A DNA stretch of 5,678 nucleotides from Patescibacteria group bacterium (GTDB lineage: Bacteria; Patescibacteriota; Microgenomatia; UBA1406; GWC2-37-13): NCBI GenBank assembly GCA_943356515.1, contig CALRFM010000072.1:1-5678 (forward strand). The letters are read 5' to 3'. Numbering within the stretch: position 1 is the first letter of the stretch; every line of letters starts with the position of its first letter. Under the pieces are notes generated by a model. The model made no database searches. It saw nothing but the letters and a program-made list of their open reading frames with translations, and was not told the DNA's origin. Below are positions 1 to 3,294 of the stretch, piece after piece. The position numbers and the translations under genes were made by a program.

Positions 1-109
1 ACAGTGTTGCACGTCCAATCTCTAACTGTTCTGCAATATGTACTCGAGGAATTTCTGCCTCAGCTAACTCCCAAGCTAATATTATTTTTGTTAATTGTTT
101 CATGTCCAT
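1..109 (-). CDS. Transposase/integrase-like protein, N-terminal fragment
   Basis: The reading frame starts at an ATG on the minus strand and stays open to the window edge, so only the first 36 residues are visible. They begin MDMKQLTKIILAWELAEAEI and continue with IPRVHIAEQLEIGRATL, a helix-turn-helix pattern (helix, 'IAEQLEIGRATL' recognition helix). This looks like the N-terminal HTH of IS481/IS3-type DDE transposases that are common in candidate phyla genomes; that family link is from memory of such sequences, not a search. A second in-frame ATG lies two codons later (101-103), and neither start has a clear Shine-Dalgarno site. The catalytic DDE domain would lie outside the window. It could instead be a plain HTH regulator. 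Confidence 0.55.
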   Translation of the reverse strand, partial: MDMKQLTKIILAWELAEAEIPRVHIAEQLEIGRATL

Positions 110-123
110 AGTGTACTATGGAC
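104..123. repeat. Inverted repeat over the transposase start
   Basis: Two 8-bp perfect arms, gtccatag (104-111) and ctatggac (116-123), flank the 4-base loop tgta. The repeat covers the first start codon of the leftward transposase-like gene, so it could be an operator or a start-sequestering hairpin. Just beyond it the sequence tgtctcattt (124-133) resembles the TGT-type ends of IS481-like elements, so the element boundary may be here; no second end is in the window to confirm that. Confidence 0.4.
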
Positions 124-162
124 TGTCTCATTTCTAAGGAAACATATCGGTGAGAAATCGAA

Positions 163-179
163 TAAGGGTCCGACCCTTA
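163..179 (-). terminator. Possible terminator hairpin after hicA
   Basis: A 7-bp perfect stem, taagggt (163-169) and accctta (173-179), has a 3-base loop. It sits 26 bases downstream of the hicA stop in the direction of transcription. Only a broken T-rich stretch follows (TTCGATTT on the minus strand), so intrinsic termination would be weak. It may instead belong to the end of the neighbouring mobile element. Confidence 0.3.
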
Positions 180-190
180 CGGGATTCTAA

Positions 191-207
191 CCCATGAAAA
201 AGCGCCT
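191..207. repeat. 17-bp direct repeat, left copy
   Basis: The sequence cccatgaaaaagcgcct is identical to bases 723-739. The two copies bracket the hicBA toxin-antitoxin operon. This copy overlaps the last bases of the hicA stop codon (206-208), so the repeat supplies part of the end of the toxin gene. It may be a duplication or recombination footprint of cassette insertion. Confidence 0.85.
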
Positions 208-433
208 ACAGTTCTTTTTGCAATTCTTCTGGTGAGATTTGAATGTCCTCTAATATCGCACGCATCAAGCCACGCCCAATATCTTTTCCTGAATGAAATG
301 GAACTACCGTAGTACGACCATTACTATGACGATAAAATCTATGACTTCCTTTTCTTCGTACCTCTTCAAATCCAAGTTTTTTGAGTGTTTTTATGAGCTT
401 TCGAGCAGTCAAAGTTGGGAGACGCGGGTTCAT
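206..433 (-). CDS. hicA: HicA-type mRNA interferase toxin
   Basis: This 75-residue protein matches the HicA/YcfA family in length and pattern. HicA toxins have a double-stranded-RNA-binding-like fold and cut mRNA and tmRNA, stopping translation until HicB binds them. The features seen are an N-terminal helix (TARKLIKTLKKLGFEEVRRK), the GSHRFYRH strand with the catalytic histidine at about residue 31, VVPFHSGKDIGRG (residues 44-56) and a C-terminal helix of the LMRAILEDIQISPEEL type. The start ATG overlaps the hicB stop as ATGA (430-433), so the pair is translationally coupled with the antitoxin first. That order is reversed from the original hicAB of E. coli but is frequent elsewhere. The gene looks intact. 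The stop codon is part of a 17-bp repeat that also occurs upstream of hicB. Confidence 0.9.
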   Translation of the reverse strand: MNPRLPTLTARKLIKTLKKLGFEEVRRKGSHRFYRHSNGRTTVVPFHSGKDIGRGLMRAILEDIQISPEELQKEL

Positions 434-699
434 ACAAAGTTCGGGCGCGCAATACTAATATTGCTGACACTTATCATTCGGGGTTTATTATCAGTTCCAT
501 AATCAATGCGATCTCTATATGCGGAATCTTCTTCAGCAACTTCAAGACATAGCTCAATGGCTTCCCTTATATTTTTTTGTGCCTCTTCATAAGTATCTGC
601 TTGGCTATGACATCCAGGTATAGAAGGACTGAAGGCAACATAGCAACCTTCTTCTTGTGTTATCACGACGGGAAAATTAAGATATATATTGTTTTTCAT
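430..699 (-). CDS. hicB: HicB-type antitoxin
   Basis: This 89-residue protein has the HicB-like partial RNase H fold pattern. It starts with strands (MKNNIYLNFPVVITQEEG), followed by YVAFSPSIPGCHSQADTYEEA (residues 20-40) and an amphipathic helix, AQKNIREAIELCLEVAEE. The tail after residue 62 is short and shows no obvious helix-turn-helix or ribbon-helix-helix, so autoregulation by this protein alone is uncertain. HicB neutralises HicA by direct binding. The frame extends upstream to 765, but the ATG at 699 begins exactly where HicB homologues begin and lies 7 bases after a perfect TATAAT (706-711), so I prefer it. The mRNA would then be essentially leaderless. The stop overlaps the hicA start by 4 bases. 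Confidence 0.9.
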   Translation of the reverse strand: MKNNIYLNFPVVITQEEGCYVAFSPSIPGCHSQADTYEEAQKNIREAIELCLEVAEEDSAYRDRIDYGTDNKPRMISVSNISIARPNFV

Positions 700-705
700 A
701 CTCTC

Positions 706-711
706 ATTATA
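706..711 (-). promoter_or_regulatory. hicBA promoter -10 box
   Basis: Read on the minus strand this is a perfect TATAAT. The expected transcription start, about 7 bases on, falls on the A of the hicB ATG (699), which implies a leaderless transcript. No convincing -35 is seen; the 17-bp repeat (723-739) occupies that area. A purine run, GAGAG (701-705), abuts the ATG but is too close for a normal Shine-Dalgarno site. Confidence 0.55.
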
Positions 712-722
712 CAATAAAAAAT

Positions 723-739
723 CCCATGAAAAAGCGCCT
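723..739. repeat. 17-bp direct repeat, right copy
   Basis: This is identical to bases 191-207. It lies just upstream of the hicB -10 box, so excision between the copies would remove the whole toxin-antitoxin operon with its promoter and leave one repeat. Confidence 0.85.
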
Positions 740-829
740 GGTATAAAGGCTGCTATAGTCCTCATCGTACCAAGCTAAAAACTTAGATACGCGAGAAAAA
801 TAACAACCTGAAAAAAACTCCAGGCGCTT
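732..829. repeat. 10-bp inverted repeat with 78-base spacer
   Basis: The arms aagcgcctgg (732-741) and ccaggcgctt (820-829) are perfect complements. The left arm is partly inside the 17-bp direct repeat. In a minus-strand transcript the distal arm is followed by TTTTTC, so the pair could act as a large-loop terminator between the mini-ORF region and hicBA. The spacer has no clear gene and includes a short cctg...cagg stem (807-824). The function is inferred only. Confidence 0.45.
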
Positions 830-836
830 CTCCTTA

Positions 837-856
837 TTACATCGGAAACCTCCTTT
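837..856 (-). other. Start-stop (ATG-TAA) behind a strong ribosome-binding site
   Basis: On the minus strand the full Shine-Dalgarno AAAGGAGG (849-856) is followed, after an ideal 6-base spacer, by ATG (840-842) and at once by TAA (837-839), then another TAAGGAG. The site is as good as any in the window but encodes only methionine. The GGAGG lies in the loop of a GAAA/TTTC stem. It may be a regulatory start-stop, a ribosome stand-by site, or the truncated head of a gene lost when hicBA arrived. Confidence 0.5.
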
Positions 857-868
857 CTGGATCTATAA

Positions 869-901
869 CGGCTTCCAGCCGCCCCGACTGTAACGTCGGG
901 G
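869..901. repeat. Two abutting GC-rich hairpins
   Basis: A 5-bp stem (cggct 869-873, agccg 877-881) directly abuts a 7-bp stem (ccccgac 882-888, gtcgggg 895-901) with a 6-base loop. No base separates them, so they could stack. They lie between the 44-residue mini-ORF and the start-stop downstream of it on the minus strand. Neither is followed by a U-tract, so a structured RNA or dispersed repeat is more likely than a terminator. Confidence 0.6.
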
Positions 902-918
902 ATAGCCCCTTTCCGTCC

Positions 919-1053
919 TTATCGAACGACGAGGGGAAGGAATGCGTTATTGAGCCACGGTCGTCGGCTGCTTCCTTTATGAGCCGGGCATAGGTCGCCC
1001 GACCCTTCAAAAAACAACCCGCATATCCTACATATTTGATTACCTTTTGCCAT
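919..1053 (-). CDS. Small CxxC/CxxH zinc-finger-like protein (44 aa)
   Basis: This short minus-strand ORF has a strong Shine-Dalgarno AAAGGAG (1061-1067) placed 7 bases before its ATG, which is the main reason to call it. The peptide begins MAKGNQICRICGLFFEGSGD and continues LCPAHKGSSRRPW. Cys8-x2-Cys11 and Cys22-x2-His25 form a plausible zinc knuckle, followed by a basic Ser-Arg-Arg stretch and a hydrophobic end. I do not recognise the family. The start codon is buried in an 8-bp hairpin with the ribosome-binding site in the loop, which suggests translational control. Another frame over the same bases (837-1139, GTG start) is open for 100 codons but has no ribosome-binding site and no familiar pattern. 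Expression is not proven. Confidence 0.5.
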   Translation of the reverse strand: MAKGNQICRICGLFFEGSGDLCPAHKGSSRRPWLNNAFLPLVVR

Positions 1054-1074
1054 GATATTTCTCCTTTCATGGCA
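1048..1074 (-). promoter_or_regulatory. Start-codon-sequestering hairpin of the 44-aa ORF
   Basis: The arms tgccatga (1048-1055) and tcatggca (1067-1074) are a perfect 8-bp match around an 11-base loop. In the minus-strand RNA the loop carries most of the AAAGGAG Shine-Dalgarno site (1061-1067) and the 3' arm carries the ATG (1051-1053). Initiation would require melting this stem, as in RNA thermometers or translationally coupled leaders. The structure is seen; the regulation is inferred. Confidence 0.6.
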
Positions 1075-1078
1075 TGAT

Positions 1079-1169
1079 GGCTCGCTTCAGCAACTATCTG
1101 TGGGCTTAGCGAGCCAGTTAAATGGGGTTGAAAACCCACTCAAGCTATAAAATCATAACCTGAGCGGGT
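1079..1169. repeat. Cluster of three hairpins
   Basis: Three stems crowd this stretch: ggctcgc (1079-1085) with gcgagcc (1109-1115), gggtt (1125-1129) with aaccc (1133-1137), and acccactca (1134-1142) with tgagcgggt (1161-1169). The second and third are mutually exclusive because they share 1134-1137. The third stem has one A-C mismatch on the plus strand but a G-U wobble in minus-strand RNA, giving nine pairs there, which favours a minus-strand structured RNA. The alternative stems could form a switch ahead of the 44-aa ORF. Confidence 0.45.
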
Positions 1170-1199
1170 GAAAAACGGTGGGTCAGACGGTGGCCCGGA

Positions 1200-1243
1200 C
1201 TTGGACTCTCGCTCCTTATGGGAACGAGGTGCGAGAGTCCAGG
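1200..1243. repeat. Long hairpin at the end of the 31-aa ORF
   Basis: The arms ggactctcgc (1203-1212) and gcgagagtcc (1231-1240) pair perfectly over 10 bp and can extend by up to three more pairs. The loop holds the stop codon of the 31-aa ORF and a TAAGGAG run (1212-1218). No T-run follows on either side. A 7-base direct repeat, acggtgg (1175-1181 and 1187-1193), lies beside it. Confidence 0.55.
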
Positions 1244-1311
1244 CTACATAAGAAAGCCAAGGCTATCATAAACCCTGGCAATCCCAGTAGCAAATAGAGA
1301 TTTTTTCTCAT
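1216..1311 (-). CDS. Small single-transmembrane peptide (31 aa)
   Basis: The minus-strand ORF begins MRKNLYLLLGLPGFMIALAF and ends SLDSRTSFP. A positively charged start (Arg2, Lys3) and a hydrophobic stretch from Leu5 to Cys22 give a one-helix membrane peptide or a bare signal-like sequence; the single Cys22 is not in a good lipobox. A Shine-Dalgarno AAAGGAG (1320-1326) lies 8 bases before the ATG. The start codon is inside a perfect hairpin (1286-1318), the same arrangement as in the downstream 44-aa ORF. The peptide could be a toxin-like membrane peptide, a leader peptide or a phage-type small protein; I recognise no family. It is called on ribosome-binding site plus hydrophobicity only. 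Confidence 0.45.
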   Translation of the reverse strand: MRKNLYLLLGLPGFMIALAFLCSLDSRTSFP

Positions 1312-1326
1312 TGCTACTTCTCCTTT
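1286..1326 (-). promoter_or_regulatory. Ribosome-binding site and start-codon hairpin of the 31-aa ORF
   Basis: agtagcaa (1286-1293) pairs perfectly with ttgctact (1311-1318), and gaga (1297-1300) pairs with tctc (1306-1309) inside it. In minus-strand RNA the ATG (1309-1311) is at the junction of the two stems while AAAGGAG (1320-1326) is just outside. This matches the logic of the hairpin at 1048-1074. Confidence 0.55.
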
Positions 1327-1696
1327 CTTCTCTTTCTCCGTCTTGCGGGGCTGTCATGCACGATGCATAACTTCTCGCCTTCCCCAGAAAGAGAGTATTG
1401 AACATTGGGGTATAAAAACTATAAGATATTTATAGTTCTCATATCCCCCGTCCAATATATCTTTATGAGGTGAGGAAAAAGAGTATTAGTTCCCGATATG
1501 TTAAGGTGCTCTTATTTTCTCTCCTCCTTTCCAGCCTACAATTCATGCAGCAAGTGCATGGTATAGTTGGTAAGGAGTATTTGAGAAGAGATAAGAATTA
1601 TTAAATAAGCATAGATGACAAAAGCCAAATATACATATTTAATGTGTAAATATTACTAAATAAAACAAGATTTTTCAAGTACTATAGGCTTTTTTG
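1327..1696 (-). other. Gene-free structured leader-like region
   Basis: I see no credible coding region here on either strand. On the minus strand it holds an orphan Shine-Dalgarno-like AAAGGAGG (1523-1530) with no ATG, GTG or TTG at a usable distance. It also holds an imperfect hairpin at 1396-1457 whose core aactataa (1417-1424)/ttatagtt (1430-1437) is a perfect 8-bp stem, closed by gggg (1407-1410)/cccc (1445-1448) and tattg/caata. A 6-bp hairpin lies at 1544-1560 (catgca/tgcatg) and a 5-bp one at 1356-1368 (atgca/tgcat). The part beyond 1600 is very AT-rich and could carry the promoter of a leftward transcript, but no -35/-10 pair stands out. A non-coding RNA or long 5' leader is the best description. 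Confidence 0.4.
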
Positions 1697-1699
1697 ACC

Positions 1700-1753
1700 G
1701 TCATTCTGGATCCCGCATCAAGCCTGCCTGTCGGCAGACAGGTGCGGGATGAC
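1700..1753. repeat. Composite dispersed palindromic element
   Basis: Outer arms gtca (1700-1703)/tgac (1750-1753) and tcccgca (1711-1717)/tgcggga (1743-1749) enclose an inner stem, cctgtc (1727-1732)/gacagg (1737-1742), with loop ggca. The phrase ctggatcccgcatcaag matches, from general knowledge, a widespread type of intergenic bacterial palindrome, and the inner cctgcctgtcggcagacagg looks like a second palindrome nested within it. It ends 12 bases before the -10 box of the tRNA unit. Confidence 0.75.
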
Positions 1754-1765
1754 AAGTATTTGAGG

Positions 1766-1771
1766 TATAAT
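1766..1771 (+). promoter_or_regulatory. -10 box of the tRNA-methyltransferase unit
   Basis: A perfect TATAAT lies 10 bases upstream of the first base of the outer tRNA-like sequence (1781), so transcription would start at about 1778, practically at its 5' end. The -35 position (about 1743-1748) falls within the palindromic repeat and does not match consensus. The placement supports the outer 5' half as the true start of the transcript. Confidence 0.55.
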
Positions 1772-1780
1772 ATGACTTTA

Positions 1781-1982
1781 GCCGCAGTGGTATTGGTATA
1801 CCGCAGCAATAAATGGCACCCGCCCAAATATGGCGCGATGTTGGAATGGCAGACAAGTTAGTCTCAAAAACTAATGAGGGCAACCTCGTGAGGGTTCGAC
1901 TCCCTCTCGCGCCACATATTTTTGGCGGGTCAAAAACCTGTGGGCATAACAGCCCGTGTGAGTTCGACTCTCACCTGCGGCA
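1781..1982 (+). tRNA. Interrupted tRNA-Leu-like gene enclosing another tRNA
   Basis: The 5' acceptor GCCGCAG (1781-1787) is the perfect complement of CTGCGGC (1975-1981), which is followed by discriminator A (1982). The 5' half has a D-arm-like hairpin with GG in a short loop (1789-1802). The 3' half has ACCTG (1936-1940) as the 3' anticodon strand, a long variable arm GGGC/GCCC (1942-1955) and a T-arm GTGAG-TTCGACT-CTCAC (1958-1974). The long variable arm and the T at 1941 fit class II tRNA-Leu. Between the halves lies the whole tRNA-Leu(CAA) gene. ACCCGCC (1818-1824) pairs with GGCGGGT (1924-1930), and AAATAT (1826-1831) with ATATTT (1916-1921), so the inner tRNA sits on the tip of a long stem. 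No normal 7-base anticodon loop can be drawn: CGGGT/ACCTG leaves a 5-base loop, CAAAA. If bases 1807-1926 were removed, a stem of 4 of 5 pairs with loop GTCAAAA (anticodon CAA) would form, but that is speculation. It may be an intron-containing, split or decaying tRNA. Confidence 0.55.
1832..1914 (+). tRNA. tRNA-Leu (anticodon CAA)
   Basis: This folds as a complete class II tRNA of 83 bases. The acceptor is GGCGCGA (1832-1838) with TCGCGCC (1907-1913), then discriminator A (1914). The D-stem is TTG/CAA with the GG-containing loop. The anticodon stem TTAGT (1858-1862)/ACTAA (1870-1874) holds loop CTCAAAA, so the anticodon is CAA (1865-1867), reading UUG leucine codons. The variable arm is GAGG-GCAA-CCTC (as part of 1876-1887). 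The T-arm is GAGGG-TTCGACT-CCCTC (1890-1906). CCA is not encoded and would be added after transcription. It has no promoter of its own and lies inside a second tRNA-like sequence; its 5' leader AAATAT and 3' trailer ATATTT pair with each other, extending the acceptor stem beyond a 2-base AC bulge. Confidence 0.93.
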
Positions 1983-1986
1983 CAAA

Positions 1987-2532
1987 ATGATCAATCTTCT
2001 TGTAATCGCAACAATCATAATCATCATCCTCTATTTCTTCTCATCTCACGCCTCGCCTATACCCTACTTCCCCACAAACAAGGAAGATTTACCCATGATT
2101 GTAACAGCCTTGAGATTAGCCAATAATCAGGTTGTAATAGATCTGGGCGCTGGAGACGGCGCTGTGGTATTTGCAGCAGCATCTGAAGCTCAAAATAATA
2201 GGTTAACCACTCAATTTGTGGCGGTAGATATAAATATCGTGCTGGTGGCGTTTATGCTTCTGCGACGGCATTTTCACCCAAATAAAGCGCATATTACCAT
2301 TCTTCATGGAGATATGTTCTTGCTACATTATAAGAAGATAATAGGTCCCAAAAAAGCTCTGTTTTACATTTATATCGCCCCTTGGTTTACCAAGCAGGTT
2401 CATGATATGGTAAAAGAGCTCAACATGCCCAGCAAAATACTTTCATATTTTTATGAAATAGAAGGAGGAACATATGTCAAGAAAACAAATGGAGTCCATA
2501 ATTTATTTGAATATACTGTTACAAAGCGCTAA
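1987..2532 (+). CDS. Membrane-anchored class I SAM-dependent methyltransferase
   Basis: The predicted protein has 181 residues. Residues 3-18 (NLLVIATIIIIILYFF) form one N-terminal membrane helix. SPIPYFPTNKEDLPMIVTAL (23-42) then leads into the SAM-binding motif I VVIDLGAGDGAV (49-60). Asp81 in FVAVDIN ends strand 2 and should bind the ribose, and Asp109 in LHGDMF is the motif III acid. IYIAPWF (128-134) resembles motif IV. The single anchor followed by P..PT and motif I recalls the FAM173/DOT1-like lysine methyltransferase group, but the substrate cannot be told. The frame is open from 1813 through the tRNA, but only the ATG at 1987 gives a sensible protein. It lies 4 bases after the outer tRNA end with no Shine-Dalgarno site, so 3' processing of the tRNA would leave a nearly leaderless mRNA. 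It is convergent with the HD gene, 16 bases away. Confidence 0.82.
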   Translation: MINLLVIATIIIIILYFFSSHASPIPYFPTNKEDLPMIVTALRLANNQVVIDLGAGDGAVVFAAASEAQNNRLTTQFVAVDINIVLVAFMLLRRHFHPNKAHITILHGDMFLLHYKKIIGPKKALFYIYIAPWFTKQVHDMVKELNMPSKILSYFYEIEGGTYVKKTNGVHNLFEYTVTKR

Positions 2533-2548
2533 AAAAATACTCTTTAGC
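2528..2548. terminator. Weak bidirectional hairpin between convergent genes
   Basis: gctaaa (2528-2533) and tttagc (2543-2548) form a 6-bp stem over the stop codon of the methyltransferase gene and the 16-base gap to the HD gene. A run of A on one side gives short T-runs for leftward transcripts. The low GC content makes it a weak terminator in either direction. Confidence 0.3.
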
Positions 2549-3259
2549 TTATAGTACGCAATCTTCGACTGATGGATTAAATTGTACAAACCCTGATGAC
2601 AACTCTGGAATCACCTTCTGCACCATTTTTTCAGTAATATCTTCTGGCTTTAATGTCATATGACTAACTATTTGATCTTCGATCTTTTCTAAATATCCGG
2701 CCATTTCTTCAAAAAACACCCCATCTGCCTGCTCAGGCTTCCGAATATTGAACCTCATACGACCATCGGCAAGTCGCTCTTTCATACTTGCCACGCCATG
2801 AGGTGTTACTCTCATATCAGCATAAGTGGCAATTTTACGGCCAAAATCAGATGATTCGTAATTGAGCTTGGCATTGCTGAATCCGATGGCTTCAACGAGT
2901 TCGAGTATTCGTTTGTTTTTAGGGGCTACCCCGCTTTTCGGGGTAGCCCCTTTAAGAATCTCCTGTGAAATGTTCATAGTTGCCACATGTTCATCATCGC
3001 CGTATTTTTTACGATAATCTTGTTTTACCTTCTTCCAATAGTCTAAACCTTCTGGTTCTAAAAATTCCGGGAATAAATCAAGTTTAAATTTGATGATATT
3101 TCCCATATCGTGAAGCAAACACGCCAAAATGACGTTTTCTGAGTCGACTTTCACATTAATATTTTGACAAATAATCTGCGCAACACCTGCCACGCGGCGC
3201 TGATGCAGTTGCAATGATGGCATTAATCTGTATTGAGTATATATATCTTGAATATTCAT
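2549..3259 (-). CDS. HD-domain phosphohydrolase
   Basis: This 236-residue protein has the metal-binding pattern of the HD superfamily: His19 (SLQLHQRRV), His50-Asp51 (LLHDMGN), His91 (DDEHVATMNIS) and a late Asp148 (YADMRVTPHG). Such enzymes hydrolyse phosphate esters of nucleotides or signalling nucleotides; the substrate here is unknown. A helical tail (residues 170-236) follows. Residues about 103-115 (KGATPKSGVAPKN) are encoded by a 13-bp-stem palindrome inserted between helices and look foreign to the domain. No Shine-Dalgarno site precedes the ATG, and the divergent gene starts about 30 bases away, so a leaderless transcript from the shared AT-rich gap is likely. It converges on the methyltransferase gene. 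Confidence 0.85.
   Translation of the reverse strand: MNIQDIYTQYRLMPSLQLHQRRVAGVAQIICQNINVKVDSENVILACLLHDMGNIIKFKLDLFPEFLEPEGLDYWKKVKQDYRKKYGDDEHVATMNISQEILKGATPKSGVAPKNKRILELVEAIGFSNAKLNYESSDFGRKIATYADMRVTPHGVASMKERLADGRMRFNIRKPEQADGVFFEEMAGYLEKIEDQIVSHMTLKPEDITEKMVQKVIPELSSGFVQFNPSVEDCVL
2921..2951. repeat. Perfect 13-bp palindrome inserted in the HD gene
   Basis: aggggctaccccg (2921-2933) pairs perfectly with cggggtagcccct (2939-2951) around loop ctttt. It is far more GC-rich than the rest of the gene. On the coding strand it stays in frame and adds the Gly/Ala/Pro/Lys-rich stretch GATPKSGVAPK, like the protein-coding palindromic elements known in Rickettsia. There is no long T-run on the coding side, so it is not a normal terminator. 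Confidence 0.85.
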
Positions 3260-3279
3260 ATATGTATGATTAATAGATA

Positions 3280-3288
3280 TGTTACAAT
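3280..3288 (+). promoter_or_regulatory. Extended -10 promoter for the NDT-RHH gene
   Basis: TGTTACAAT contains an extended -10 (TG, one base, TACAAT at 3283-3288). The expected start about 7 bases later is the A of the ATG at 3295, giving a leaderless mRNA. No -35 is needed for extended -10 promoters, and none is visible in the short gap to the divergent HD gene. Confidence 0.5.
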
Positions 3289-3294
3289 ATGCGT

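Noticed and set aside
837..1139. A 100-codon minus-strand reading frame
   Set aside because: It starts with GTG without a ribosome-binding site, has no recognisable pattern, and its bases are better explained by hairpins and the 44-codon ORF with a strong site in another frame.
820..1700. CRISPR array, tmRNA or RNase P RNA in the gene-free stretch
   Set aside because: There are no regularly spaced repeats, no tRNA-like 3' end, and I could not find the conserved cores of these RNAs by eye.
1701..1883. A 60-codon minus-strand frame ending in APVCRQAGLMRDPE
   Set aside because: The end is the translation of the palindromic repeat and the rest is antisense to the tRNA.
1832..1914. Permuted tRNA reading (3' half before 5' half) using ACCCGCC/GGCGGGT as acceptor
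   Set aside because: No T-arm (TTCGA) lies before ACCCGCC, so the permuted order does not fold.
1813..1986. An upstream extension of the methyltransferase frame
   Set aside because: It runs through the tRNA-Leu gene and the outer tRNA-like half, and adds nothing like a methyltransferase or signal sequence.
2922..2950. Intrinsic terminator inside the HD gene
   Set aside because: The stem is perfect but no T-run follows in the direction of HD transcription, and the frame continues through it.
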